64,000 bases of DNA, from positions 1,054,001-1,118,000 of the forward strand of contig CP059070.1 of the NCBI GenBank assembly GCA_017798125.1, in the 5' to 3' direction. Of this stretch, positions 52,630 to 61,925 are shown in pieces. Both the position numbers and the translations under genes were made by a program. Under the pieces are notes generated by a model, which did not search any database, was not told the DNA's origin, and saw only the letters and a program-made list of their open reading frames with translations. The stretch comes from Cryomorphaceae bacterium (GTDB taxonomy: Bacteria; Bacteroidota; Bacteroidia; Flavobacteriales; ECT2AJA-044). The first letter of the stretch is position 1. Every line of letters starts with the position of its first letter.

Positions 52630-53527
52630 ATATTATCTGAAACACCTCCGCGAACTGGAGGCCGAGTCCATTTACGTGATTCGTGAGGTGTATGCCCAAT
52701 TCAACAACCCTTGTCTGCTGTTTTCTGGCGGAAAGGACAGCATCATTTTGACCCACTTGGCCAAGAAGGCTTTTTGGCCCGCACGTGTACCCTTTCCTTT
52801 GGTGCACATCGATACGGGTCACAACTTCCCCGAAACCATTGAGTTTAGAGATGCTCTCGTTGAAAAACTAGGGGCTCAGCTCGTGGTTGGTTCGGTACAA
52901 AAGGCCATTGATGAAGGAAAGGCTTCTGAAGAAAAAGGGGCGGATGCAAGCCGGAATGCGGCCCAGATTCCTGCGCTTCTAGAGGCCATTGAGGCCAACA
53001 AGTTTGACGGCGCAATGGGAGGTGCCCGTCGAGATGAAGAAAAAGCTCGTGCTAAGGAGCGCTTCTTTAGCCACCGCGATGAGTTTGGTCAGTGGGATCC
53101 CAAGAACCAGCGCCCCGAGCTTTGGAACCTCTTCAATGGAAAGAAAAGCTACGGTGAGCACTTCCGGGTGTTCCCTATTTCGAACTGGACAGAAATGGAT
53201 GTTTGGCAGTATATTCTCTTGGAGAACATCGAAATCCCAAGCCTGTACTTTGCCCATGAGCGCGATGTGATTTTGCGCGATGGCCAGTACCTGAGTGATT
53301 CGGAGTTCTTGAACAAGAAGGACGGTGAAGTGGCCGAGCGCAAACAAGTGCGTTTCCGCACGATGGGCGATTTGACCATTACGGGAGCCGTAGAGTCCGA
53401 TGCGGATACCTTGGAGAAAATCATTGAAGAAGTAGCCTCAACTCGAGTCACGGAACGCGGGGGACGCGCGGATGACAAGCGTAGTGAGTCTGCGATGGAG
53501 GACCGGAAAAAACAAGGGTACTTCTAG
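52622..53527 (+). CDS. cysD: Sulfate adenylyltransferase subunit 2
   Basis: CysD, with the GTPase CysN, makes APS from ATP and sulfate. The 301-residue protein has the PP-loop FSGGKDS (34-40), [11 protein letters not shown], a basic [18 protein letters not shown] block and the end [18 protein letters not shown] typical of CysD. It overlaps cysC by 8 bases. The 45-base gap to cysN carries a hairpin element. Confidence 0.96.
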   Translation: MHRYYLKHLRELEAESIYVIREVYAQFNNPCLLFSGGKDSIILTHLAKKAFWPARVPFPLVHIDTGHNFPETIEFRDALVEKLGAQLVVGSVQKAIDEGKASEEKGADASRNAAQIPALLEAIEANKFDGAMGGARRDEEKARAKERFFSHRDEFGQWDPKNQRPELWNLFNGKKSYGEHFRVFPISNWTEMDVWQYILLENIEIPSLYFAHERDVILRDGQYLSDSEFLNKKDGEVAERKQVRFRTMGDLTITGAVESDADTLEKIIEEVASTRVTERGGRADDKRSESAMEDRKKQGYF

Positions 53528-53533
53528 GAATGT

Positions 53534-53549
53534 ATCGCGCCGTAGGCGC
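53534..53549 (-). repeat. Dispersed hairpin element, copy 14 (between cysD and cysN)
   Basis: ATCGCGCCGTAGGCGC, identical to copy 3, begins 7 bases after the cysD stop codon inside the operon. Confidence 0.85.
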
Positions 53550-53572
53550 AGAAACAAAAGAAAAAATTGACC

Positions 53573-54838
53573 ATGGAAACGAACGGTTATTTGGATATGG
53601 AATTGTTGCGCTTCACCACTGCGGGAAGCGTAGATGACGGTAAATCGACTTTGATTGGTCGTTTGCTGTACGATTCAAAAAGTATTTTTCAAGATCAAAT
53701 TGAAGCGGTAGAAGCGAGCTCAAAGACGCGTGGTTTGGACCATGTGGACTTGAGTCTTTTCACCGATGGGTTAAAGGATGAGCGCGAGCAGGGGATTACG
53801 ATTGACGTAGCTTATCGCTACTTCGCAACGCCCAAGCGTAAGTTCATTATTGCCGATACTCCGGGACATATTCAGTATACCCGAAACATGGTGACTGGGG
53901 CCTCTACGGCGAACCTGGCCTTGATTTTGGTCGATGCGCGCAAAGGGGTAATTGAGCAGACCTGCCGTCACAGCTTTATCGCGAGTCTATTGAAGATTCC
54001 TCATGTGATCTTGTGCATCAACAAGATGGACCTCGTGGATTACGACGAGGCGCAGTACAATAAGATTGTGCAGGAATTCAAGGACTTCAGCGCCAAGTTG
54101 GAGATCGGAGATATTCGTTTCATTCCGATTTCAGCATTGCACGGAGATAATGTGGTGAACCGTTCGGAAAAGATGCCTTGGTACAATGGATCAACGCTTT
54201 TGAACACCTTGGAAACCATTCACATTGGATCGGACCACAACCACATTGACGTGCGCTTCCCAGTGCAAACCGTAATTCGTCCACACAGTGATGAGTACCA
54301 TGATTTCCGTGGGTATGCAGGTCGTGTTGCCGGAGGAATCATGAAACCAGGGGATGATGTCATTACCTTGCCCAGCGGATTTACGAGCATCGTAGACAAG
54401 ATTTACGACGGAGATCGCGAGGTCGAAGAGGCCTTTGCGCCGATGAGCGTTACGGTGACCTTGAAAGATGATATCGACATTTCTCGCGGTGATATGATTT
54501 GCCGAGTCAACAACCAGCCCGAGCCCACACAGGACTTGGACGTGATGATTTGCTGGTTCAACAGTAAGCCCATGATCAACGGAGGTAAATATGGCATTCG
54601 CCACACCTCTACCGATGCCCGCGCTATGGTGAAGGACATCGTGTACAAGGTGGACATCAACACCTTGCATCGGGATGAAGAGGACAATACGATCGGTATG
54701 AATGACATTGCCCGAATTCGTTTGCGCACGACCAAGCCATTGTTGGCGGATAGCTATCGAAAGAATCGAAATACTGGGAGCATCATCCTAGTCGATGAAG
54801 GGACTAATGAGACCGTTGCGGCGGGGATGATTATTTGA
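53573..54838 (+). CDS. cysN: Sulfate adenylyltransferase subunit 1 (GTPase)
   Basis: CysN couples GTP hydrolysis to APS formation. ATG 53573 is preferred to TTG 53567. The 421-residue protein has an EF-Tu-like G domain with G1 GSVDDGKS (18-25), DTPGHIQYTRNM, NKMDLV and ISALHGDN, then two beta-barrel domains (from about residue 225). It lacks the APS kinase fusion seen in some CysNC, in line with a separate cysC. Its stop overlaps the next ATG by one base (TGATG). Confidence 0.96.
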   Translation: METNGYLDMELLRFTTAGSVDDGKSTLIGRLLYDSKSIFQDQIEAVEASSKTRGLDHVDLSLFTDGLKDEREQGITIDVAYRYFATPKRKFIIADTPGHIQYTRNMVTGASTANLALILVDARKGVIEQTCRHSFIASLLKIPHVILCINKMDLVDYDEAQYNKIVQEFKDFSAKLEIGDIRFIPISALHGDNVVNRSEKMPWYNGSTLLNTLETIHIGSDHNHIDVRFPVQTVIRPHSDEYHDFRGYAGRVAGGIMKPGDDVITLPSGFTSIVDKIYDGDREVEEAFAPMSVTVTLKDDIDISRGDMICRVNNQPEPTQDLDVMICWFNSKPMINGGKYGIRHTSTDARAMVKDIVYKVDINTLHRDEEDNTIGMNDIARIRLRTTKPLLADSYRKNRNTGSIILVDEGTNETVAAGMII

Positions 54839-56430
54839 TGGAGGCGAATAAGCCATCAATAATTCAGCGCGTTGTACTTTCCCTGGGCATTCTTGCTATG
54901 TTGTATGCGGGGATATCTGCGGTTAACTATCTGGATAAGTACATACACTTAAGTGATGAGGTCAGCACGTATAACGGCTTAGCTCATGCTGTTGAAAGTG
55001 GGGTTCCACTAGCGGCTCCGCATCCAGAAAGCGTCAATTTCAATCCAGATCTGGAGTATAAGACTTATGATTCTCACCGATTCATACTGTACTTCAACGT
55101 ACCGGCCTATTTCATACTCCAAGCATTAAATGTATCCGTTGAGAAGTGGTACGGAGGATGGCCCTTTGTGCTCACCATGCTCATCATGCTCTTAGCTCTT
55201 TGGATTCGACCGACAGATCAAGGTCCAAAGGAATTGGCGATACTTTTTTTACCGACGATACTGTCGAGTTGGACCATGTCCTCCCTTCATTTTATCCGGT
55301 ATTACGGCTACATGTATGTCTTTGGAATTGTCTGTTCCTTTGCAGCCTACAAGATCTATTATTCAAAGAGACCCTATGGAGTCAGAGTCCTTGCAGCTTC
55401 ACTATTACTCCTAATTCCTGGACTGTTCCATCAGACGCTCTTTTCGATTTTAGTCTTTGGCCTTTTGGCCATGATCGTGGACTTTTTCACCTCTGGATTG
55501 CACAAAGAGTATCCGAGAAAATTACTCCTTGCTGGGGGCGGGGCATTGATCGCCCTTCTGGTGGCGGCAGCCACTATTCCTGCGCTAAGGCTTAACGTTG
55601 CCATTGGTCGTTTCTTCCGAGAATGGGACCCTTCAACTTTTGGCCAGGCGCTGGGAAACTATATGGACGTCAATCACCCGGAAGGGGCTGGTTGGTTTCT
55701 GTTCAATTTAATAATGCTCTTTGGAGGTGGATATCTTGCGCTCAAGCGCAACGACTTTTACGGTCGTTTTTTCCGAATCTCTGCGGGCTATTTCGTTTTT
55801 GCTCTAGTACTCTACTCGATGATCATGGGTGGTACCTTCATTCCCCCGTACGGTTTTAACCGGTACTACTTGATTGTCCATGTGGCGTACTTGGTTTCCA
55901 TTGGCCTCTTCGGTGTTATGGCTTTTGAGTTTGTCGCTGAGAAACTAAAGAAGAATTGGTCTCCTATTCCGGTCTACGTAGGGGTCATTGTTCTCGCATT
56001 TTTAGCCGTAGGAAACGTTTTTTCGCCGTTTTCGATGGACGAGCAAAACTTCAGTTTGGTTCCGAGGTACGAACGAGACGTTCTGGATTACTTGGATAGC
56101 CAAATTCAGATCATTGAAAACAAGGAACGCGAGGTCATTTTCGTTACCGGTCAAGTTGGACTGGTTCAGCATTATTATCCGCAGTACCGGGCTATTAAAC
56201 TGGGGCCAAAGACGCGCATGGAGGACTTCTATGAAATAGGGAAGGCAAATCCGAAAGCCGTCTTGTATGTGGTGATGGCCAATAAACCTCCGAGAAATGA
56301 TGTCGCTGAATTCCTACGGGCTATTTATCCCAAGTTTAATGGTGAGATGAAAGTTCGGGGTAAAGAGATGGTTCGGGCATATGAACAAGAGTCACCTCGC
56401 ATTAAAAAGAAGTACGGACTTATAGACTAA
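54838..56430 (+). CDS. Polytopic membrane protein, possible GT-C type glycosyltransferase
   Basis: The 530-residue protein has about ten membrane helices and an early loop with HLSDEVSTYNGLAHAVESG. An acidic residue in the first extracytoplasmic loop is a feature of GT-C glycosyltransferases such as ArnT and PMT. A soluble C-terminal domain (about residues 405-530, DYLDSQIQIIENKEREVIFV) follows. I see no closer family match. It is translationally coupled to cysN and followed by a YfhO-like protein, so a role in making the sulfated glycan is likely but inferred. Confidence 0.65.
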   Translation: MEANKPSIIQRVVLSLGILAMLYAGISAVNYLDKYIHLSDEVSTYNGLAHAVESGVPLAAPHPESVNFNPDLEYKTYDSHRFILYFNVPAYFILQALNVSVEKWYGGWPFVLTMLIMLLALWIRPTDQGPKELAILFLPTILSSWTMSSLHFIRYYGYMYVFGIVCSFAAYKIYYSKRPYGVRVLAASLLLLIPGLFHQTLFSILVFGLLAMIVDFFTSGLHKEYPRKLLLAGGGALIALLVAAATIPALRLNVAIGRFFREWDPSTFGQALGNYMDVNHPEGAGWFLFNLIMLFGGGYLALKRNDFYGRFFRISAGYFVFALVLYSMIMGGTFIPPYGFNRYYLIVHVAYLVSIGLFGVMAFEFVAEKLKKNWSPIPVYVGVIVLAFLAVGNVFSPFSMDEQNFSLVPRYERDVLDYLDSQIQIIENKEREVIFVTGQVGLVQHYYPQYRAIKLGPKTRMEDFYEIGKANPKAVLYVVMANKPPRNDVAEFLRAIYPKFNGEMKVRGKEMVRAYEQESPRIKKKYGLID

Positions 56431-56459
56431 TTTAGGCTTAAACCTAACCACTCAGATTC

Positions 56460-58916
56460 ATGGCCAAGAAGAAAGTGACAAAGAAGACGACCAAGAAGGA
56501 AGCCTTGAGCTTTTCTTTCTTGCCCGAACAACTACCCTACAATTCGTGGCTTTGGATTTTAGGAGTTCCAGCGCTTTTGGGTTTCTTGGTGTTCTCTCCA
56601 TTTCTATTCGGAGGAGACCTCTATATTTTTAAGGACATTGGGAGCGATACTTTGAACCTCAAGTATCCCAACCTTTTGCATTTGGATCGATATCTGAGTG
56701 AAGAAGGATTTCCGATGGCGTGGTCCTTTTACATCGGAATGGGTCAGAACATGTACTCCGGTTGGCACTTCGGAATTGAAGAAATCTATCATTGGTTTTT
56801 TGGATTGCTATCGGGGTCGGTAGCGGAGAGAATTGCATGGTTGGCTTGGGCTAAGGCTGTGACCATATCTGTTTTCACTTTTCAATGGCTGCGCCTTCGC
56901 TTGACCAATGAATGGATTGCCTTATTCGGAGGATTGGCGATGGCGTTTAGCGGTTACGCCATTGTGGGAGGGTCTTGGTATGTTCACGACGCTTTTGTGC
57001 TCAATGCCGTTTTTGTTCTATGGGGTCTTGACCTCGTATGGACCCGTAAGATGTATTTCGTTCTCCCCTTGGCCTTGTACAACTTTGGTGTAGATCCGAA
57101 GCTCTTTTTCTTCTTCCAATTTGCCTTACTCTACTTCATTGTCCGCGGGGTAGAGCTCAAGTGGAAGCCGATGAATTGGGCGGTTCAAGGCGCTTCAGCG
57201 GCCGGATTGGCTATTATTGGGTTTCTGGGTAATGCTACAGGCCTATTGACGCGTGTGACGACCGTAACCAACAGTCCGCGTATGTCAACTGCGGCCACTC
57301 TTTCCGATGACCTGAGTGCCCGCCCGCTCTTGGCGGTTCACGATGGAGGCCACCTGCTGACGACTTGGATGAGGACTTTGAGCAATGACTTGTTGGGAGC
57401 CGGAAGCGATTTCAACGGCTGGAACAACTACCTCGAGGCACCGCTTTTCTACTGCGGAATACTCATGATCTTCCTTATTCCTCAATTGATTCTTCTGGGT
57501 AACAAGAATGAAAAACGACTTTGGGGAGCTGTATTGATCATTGCCCTTTTGCCTTTGCTTTTCCCTTATTTCCGCTACGCCATCTACCTTTTCCAAGGAG
57601 ACTACTATAAGAAGGCCTTAAGCCTGTTCTTGCCATTGATTTTTGTCTTAATGAGTACAAAAGCCTTGGATGTGATACAAAGGGAAAAGAGCGTTCATCT
57701 CATAGGTCTTTTATCGACTGCCGTGGTCCTGCTTATTTCACTTCATTATCCCTACTACGACGGTCGTCTTGAATTGGTATCCGCCATTCAAGGGCTTGAC
57801 ACTATGGTGATTCTCATGCTCACGGGAATCTTCGCGGGTGTACACTTTAAAAAGCTCGGAGCCCTTGTTCCATATGCCCTGTTGCTCGTCATGCTTATTG
57901 ACCTTGGATTCAACGCGGGTTACGGTTTCCGTCAAAGAGATACCATGACCAAGAGAGAACTCCGTCAACGGGTTGGGTACAACGATTTTACCGTTGAAGC
58001 CCTGGACTACATACACGCGCAGGACGATCAATTCTTTCGGATCACCAAAGACTACGCCAGCGCCAACAGCATTCACCGTTCTCTAAATGAAGGTCGTGTA
58101 CTCGGGTTCTACGGGACCACTCAGTATTCCAGCTTTAATCAGGCCAACTACATCCGATTCCTGACCAAGATGGCCCTCGCTGACTCTACTGCTGAAGTTG
58201 AGACTAGATGGGCAGTAGGAGTGGAGCGAAATCCTCTTTTATATCCTTTTGCTGGGGTGGACTATTTGTTGCGCCAGTCCGATGTCGTGAACCCCGTTTT
58301 GGCCAACACCTACAGTCCAATCGGGACCGTTGAAAACATCACCATTTACCAGAATCAGCATCGCCTGCCCTTCGGGACTTTTTACGGTGAAGCCCTTTCG
58401 GAAAAAACCTTCTTGGCCCTTGGAGAAGGCCAGAGGGAGATTCAGTTGTACCAGCGAATGGTGCTGTCTGAAGAGGACATGACGAGCGCTGAAGTACCAA
58501 TAGAGCGTATTCCGGTCAAGAACATGACCGTAGCTCAGTTTCAGGATGTTTTGCGCCAACGGCGCGATGCAGGCACCTTCAAGCTTTCATCCTTTGGCCA
58601 GAATCAAATCGAAGGGAGCTTGAACGCCCCGACCAACGGATGGCTCTTCTTCACGATACCTTTTGACGAAGGTTGGGAAGCTACCGTTAATGGTACTCAA
58701 GTGTCGCCCGTTCGAGGTCAACTCGGTTTCACCGCTGTTCCCGTGAGCGCTGGCGAAAACCAAGAGGTCGTCTTGAATTTTGTTCCGAAAGGATCGGTCA
58801 TGGGAGGATACGCTTCACTGGCAGCCTTGCTCTTGTGGCTAGGGTTGGTCTTCGTTGATTTTCGAAAGACTCGCGCTTCAGTGGAAGCCGCTCAACCTGA
58901 AGAGGAAGAGGCATGA
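56460..58916 (+). CDS. YfhO-like membrane protein (GT-C superfamily)
   Basis: The 818-residue protein has a Lys-rich N-terminus, about twelve membrane helices and a large C-terminal extracytoplasmic part (from about residue 500) ending in one more helix. The first loop, GGDLYIFKDIGSDTLNLKYPNL, and a late GWLFFTIPFDEGWEATVNG stretch are typical of the YfhO family, whose members decorate teichoic acids or membrane glycans with sugars. It sits between a second GT-C-like gene and a sulfotransferase. A hairpin element (58553) is read as RQRRDAG. The stop overlaps the next gene (ATGA). Confidence 0.8.
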   Translation: MAKKKVTKKTTKKEALSFSFLPEQLPYNSWLWILGVPALLGFLVFSPFLFGGDLYIFKDIGSDTLNLKYPNLLHLDRYLSEEGFPMAWSFYIGMGQNMYSGWHFGIEEIYHWFFGLLSGSVAERIAWLAWAKAVTISVFTFQWLRLRLTNEWIALFGGLAMAFSGYAIVGGSWYVHDAFVLNAVFVLWGLDLVWTRKMYFVLPLALYNFGVDPKLFFFFQFALLYFIVRGVELKWKPMNWAVQGASAAGLAIIGFLGNATGLLTRVTTVTNSPRMSTAATLSDDLSARPLLAVHDGGHLLTTWMRTLSNDLLGAGSDFNGWNNYLEAPLFYCGILMIFLIPQLILLGNKNEKRLWGAVLIIALLPLLFPYFRYAIYLFQGDYYKKALSLFLPLIFVLMSTKALDVIQREKSVHLIGLLSTAVVLLISLHYPYYDGRLELVSAIQGLDTMVILMLTGIFAGVHFKKLGALVPYALLLVMLIDLGFNAGYGFRQRDTMTKRELRQRVGYNDFTVEALDYIHAQDDQFFRITKDYASANSIHRSLNEGRVLGFYGTTQYSSFNQANYIRFLTKMALADSTAEVETRWAVGVERNPLLYPFAGVDYLLRQSDVVNPVLANTYSPIGTVENITIYQNQHRLPFGTFYGEALSEKTFLALGEGQREIQLYQRMVLSEEDMTSAEVPIERIPVKNMTVAQFQDVLRQRRDAGTFKLSSFGQNQIEGSLNAPTNGWLFFTIPFDEGWEATVNGTQVSPVRGQLGFTAVPVSAGENQEVVLNFVPKGSVMGGYASLAALLLWLGLVFVDFRKTRASVEAAQPEEEEA
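58553..58568 (+). repeat. Dispersed hairpin element, copy 15 (inside YfhO-like gene)
   Basis: GCGCCAACGGCGCGAT has CG-stem arms, loop AAC and the GAT flank. Confidence 0.75.
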
Positions 58917-59716
58917 GTGCCCGGGAGCGTATTAAAGCCCTGAAAAGGCGTGCTGAGGACGCTCAAAAAACAGTGGGTTTTGCGATAAGACCCCCAGAAA
59001 AAAGAACCGGTCCGTTTCCCGATTTCCTTTGCATAGGTGCACAGAAATCTGGAACGACGTGGCTTCAAGATTGCCTCATTCATCATCCCGATATTTTTCT
59101 TCCTCCCGAGAAAGAAGTTCACTTCTTCGATTGGAAGTACTATCGCTCTTACGATTGGTATCAGAAGAAGTTCTCGACGGCAGGGGAGAGGCTTATTGGA
59201 GAGATCACACCCGGGTATTCGACCATCGCCAAGCACCGCATTCAGCACATTGCTCGCTTTAATCCGTCCGCGAAGATTATTTTCCTCCTGCGCAATCCCA
59301 TTGAACGGGCTTGGTCCCACTCGAAAATGGTTCTCTGTAAAATTCAGGGTCGTCCTTTCGAGTCCATTTCCGATGATCAATGGAAGGCTCATTTTGATGG
59401 ATTTAAGTCAACAAAACGAGGTTCCTATACCGAGGTGTATCAGGATTGGGCGCGCGTTTTCGGGAATGATCGTGTGTTTGTCGGATTCTATGAGCAGATT
59501 GTTTCGGATCCTGAAGGATTGCTTCGAGAAATCATGCAATTCCTTGAAGTCTCTGTTGATATAGATACGCAGAAAATGCCATTCGGTAAACGCTCAAACG
59601 TTGGCCTCCAGGCCGAAATTCCTCCGCAACTGAGGCCTTACCTTCAGGCCAAGTACAAAGACGAAATTGAAGCGTGTTGTGCGCTCTTTGGTAAAGGCGC
59701 TTGCAATTGGTCTTAA
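58913..59716 (+). CDS. PAPS-dependent sulfotransferase, first copy
   Basis: The 267-residue cytosolic enzyme would transfer sulfate from PAPS to a sugar or other hydroxyl. The 5'-phosphosulfate loop is CIGAQKSGTTWLQDCL (near residues 38-53), and the 3'-phosphate site is LLRNPIERAWSHSKM (near 125-140). KEVHFFDWKYY and the late FGKRSNVG also fit the sulfotransferase_1/heparan-type family. It is the last gene of the operon that begins with cysQ. It shares the bases TTAA with the stop of the converging flippase gene. Confidence 0.92.
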   Translation: MSARERIKALKRRAEDAQKTVGFAIRPPEKRTGPFPDFLCIGAQKSGTTWLQDCLIHHPDIFLPPEKEVHFFDWKYYRSYDWYQKKFSTAGERLIGEITPGYSTIAKHRIQHIARFNPSAKIIFLLRNPIERAWSHSKMVLCKIQGRPFESISDDQWKAHFDGFKSTKRGSYTEVYQDWARVFGNDRVFVGFYEQIVSDPEGLLREIMQFLEVSVDIDTQKMPFGKRSNVGLQAEIPPQLRPYLQAKYKDEIEACCALFGKGACNWS

Positions 59717-61041
59717 CCAAGTTTACCGATGAGTTCACGCAGGGTTTTCCAGTCGGACCGCTTGGGAAGGAGTAGAGTGGACCACGGAATATCCATATGG
59801 CGTTTGACCGTAACTCCAATCATAACACAGGACAACCCGTAGGCACAAAGCGTCGCATAAGCCGCACCCAGAATACCCAGTTTTGGGATGAGTAGGAGAT
59901 CGAGGACAACAGTGATGACCAAGGCCGAAATATTGGCCATGAGATTAAACCGGACACGGTCTTTGGCATTGTTGTACGAGGAGAAGTAGTTTCGAACATA
60001 AGCAAAGACTACGGCAATGGCCATGATTTTAAGGGCTGCTGCGGCGGGACCAAAAGCACTTCCGTAGATCAAGTTGACCAAGGGATCTGCCAGCACAAGT
60101 AAGATTATGGCCGGTATCAATAGAATTCCCGTGAAAACTCTCAAGTAAACGGGATAGGTCTTCTCTGTTTCCTCTTCATTCATGGTGGTGAGGTAGGGAA
60201 GAACAACTTGGTTCAGAGGCTGGACAAAGTCCAACAGAAAATTGGTCAGGCTTGTGGCTACTCCATAATGCCCTAAGGCCGTTGATCCGGAAATAAACTG
60301 GACGAAATAGACGTCGAGGCGCTTGTTGAAGAACTTGCTGAACATATTTCCATAGCCCAAGGACGTGTAGCCGAAGTAGGTTTTTAACTCTGACCGAGAC
60401 CAACTCAAATTCCATTGAGGTCTAGCCTTCGTGTAATACCCACAAAAAGTCACGATAAGGAGGGCAAGTTGAAGACCGGTTAGCGCCTGGAAGAGCAGCG
60501 CGATATTGGCATCGAAACCTCCAGCAACGAGTAGGTAAAGTGAACCGCTAACCGCTACGTTCAGGACTCCGCTGAGCATCAATAGGTTGTTCGAACGGAT
60601 GAAGTTCTTCTGCCCTTTGAGATGAGCGTGCATGAAAACCTGGGCAAAGTGATACAAGAATGCCGCGAGAAAATAGATGGCAAAGGGCGTTTTTTGGAAG
60701 CCTTCAGGAAGGATCAAAGGTCCAATGCCTCCGCTCAAGGACCAGCCGAAGAGAAGGGATGTCAATAGGGTAAAAAAGACCAGAAAGATCAGGACCATCA
60801 TGGAGAAGATCTTCGATTGAGCTATCCGTTGAGACGCCGTGAAGTACATGATTCCGTTGGTCATGTTGAAGCCGATGGCCATCACCAAAAACTGGACATT
60901 GGTCGTGATGAACTGAAACACTCCAAAGCCCTCAGGCCCGAGGAGGCGAGTAATCAAAACGGAGTGGGCAAATGCCAAACCGGAGATCGGAATCTTCGAC
61001 AAGAAAGTGGCCCTCATGTTTTTTTGAATGCCCTGACTCAT
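59713..61041 (-). CDS. Polysaccharide flippase, Wzx/MATE-like
   Basis: The 442-residue protein has about twelve to fourteen helices, the N-terminus FLSKIPISGLAFAHSVLITRLLGPEGFGVFQF typical of polysaccharide biosynthesis proteins, and PLNQVVLPYLTTM in the middle. Such proteins flip lipid-linked glycans across the inner membrane. It is coupled to the upstream sulfotransferase gene by an ATGA overlap and both are on the minus strand, convergent to the cys operon. It supports the view that the sulfated product is a surface polysaccharide. Confidence 0.9.
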   Translation of the reverse strand: MSQGIQKNMRATFLSKIPISGLAFAHSVLITRLLGPEGFGVFQFITTNVQFLVMAIGFNMTNGIMYFTASQRIAQSKIFSMMVLIFLVFFTLLTSLLFGWSLSGGIGPLILPEGFQKTPFAIYFLAAFLYHFAQVFMHAHLKGQKNFIRSNNLLMLSGVLNVAVSGSLYLLVAGGFDANIALLFQALTGLQLALLIVTFCGYYTKARPQWNLSWSRSELKTYFGYTSLGYGNMFSKFFNKRLDVYFVQFISGSTALGHYGVATSLTNFLLDFVQPLNQVVLPYLTTMNEEETEKTYPVYLRVFTGILLIPAIILLVLADPLVNLIYGSAFGPAAAALKIMAIAVVFAYVRNYFSSYNNAKDRVRFNLMANISALVITVVLDLLLIPKLGILGAAYATLCAYGLSCVMIGVTVKRHMDIPWSTLLLPKRSDWKTLRELIGKLG

Positions 61042-61838
61042 GAGAAGCGACGATCTAAGTACTGCTGTTGTTTTTCATTGAGCAGCTCTTTCCAGTGCTC
61101 ATCGTAGAAGAAGCCCTTAAAGCCATCGCGGAATTGATCAACAGTCCTCGGGTTTCCCGTTCGAATGTGGTACTCTCGGGAAGCCATTTGACTTTTGTAT
61201 TGGCTGTAGTCCAGATCCAAGAACTGGGAGATCTTACTCATGGCCTCAGCTTCTTTCAAGGCCAGGTCTTCATGGGAGAGTTCGAGTACCTGATCTCCAG
61301 CATTCTTCTTCAGCCACAAACGACTCAAGCGGTGGAAGAGCCCGTATTCCCGAACCGCCTTTCCGAATGAATGCCCGTGCTTTATATAGGAAGCCACGTT
61401 TTCTTTGGCTCCCCTTCGCAGGTAGACGATTTTGACCTCAATGTCGGGGTTGTACCACAAGGCAAAAAGTCTCCAGAGGCTTTTTGAGGTGTCGACGAGC
61501 CATTTGCTTTGGGGTTCAAAAGTCTTGGCGTGCTCCAGACTGGCGCGCAGCATTCGAGCATCTCCTGATTCCTTTGGGGCCCTCACGGGCCGATGCAGCA
61601 AGATCCTCACCGTATCCTCCCATCTTTTCCACGAAGATCCGCGATTGAATACGGTCAGACCTTGTTGGTAGAGCGGCCCCCAGTATTCGCATTCCAAGGT
61701 AGGACGGGTACAGGTACAAATGCGCCCCAAACGATGCTCCCTCGGAAACACCTTGACTTCACCGAGGTTCCATACTTCTGGGACGGCTCCTAAGACAAAG
61801 CCCAAGAGGCTTGAACCTGAATAGCTCATGCCCAGCAC
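61038..61838 (-). CDS. Sulfotransferase family protein, divergent type
   Basis: The protein contains LGMSYSGSSLLGFVLG near the N-terminus as the phosphosulfate loop and VKIVYLRRGAKENVASYIKHG as the 3'-phosphate site. The Tyr-Ser instead of Lys-Ser before Gly is seen in sulfotransferase_3-like and related branches. The first standard start in frame is GTG 61838, which cuts off most of the first strand (KLKVIYV); the open frame reaches to a stop at 61887-61889, with only ATT (61880) and ATA (61874) as earlier candidates. A hairpin element (61578) is read as HRPVRAP. Confidence 0.8.
   Translation of the reverse strand: MLGMSYSGSSLLGFVLGAVPEVWNLGEVKVFPREHRLGRICTCTRPTLECEYWGPLYQQGLTVFNRGSSWKRWEDTVRILLHRPVRAPKESGDARMLRASLEHAKTFEPQSKWLVDTSKSLWRLFALWYNPDIEVKIVYLRRGAKENVASYIKHGHSFGKAVREYGLFHRLSRLWLKKNAGDQVLELSHEDLALKEAEAMSKISQFLDLDYSQYKSQMASREYHIRTGNPRTVDQFRDGFKGFFYDEHWKELLNEKQQQYLDRRFS
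61578..61594 (+). repeat. Dispersed hairpin element, copy 16 (inside minus-strand sulfotransferase)
   Basis: GGCCCTCACGGGCCGAT has GC-stem arms and the loop TCAC, which on the other strand is GTGA, a GNRA-type loop as in copy 9. Confidence 0.8.
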
Positions 61839-61895
61839 GTAAATGACTTTTAACTTGGGAGTGTAAGCTTCTATGCCAATAGACTTTTAGGAACT

Positions 61896-61903
61896 CAAAA
61901 GTA
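61896..61903 (-). promoter_or_regulatory. -7 element of the minus-strand sulfotransferase-flippase operon
   Basis: On the minus strand TACTTTTG, a perfect TAnnTTTG, with TTTTC 18 bases upstream as a weak -33. It predicts a transcript start near 61889. Confidence 0.55.
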
Positions 61904-61907
61904 ACGG

Positions 61908-61915
61908 TATTTTTG
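61908..61915 (+). promoter_or_regulatory. -7 element of the plus-strand sulfotransferase genes
   Basis: TATTTTTG is a perfect TAnnTTTG, 10 bases before the ATG at 61926, with TTTT about 20 bases upstream. It lies only 4 bases from the opposing -7 element, so the two promoters should exclude each other. Confidence 0.6.
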
Positions 61916-61925
61916 CTCTTCGAAA

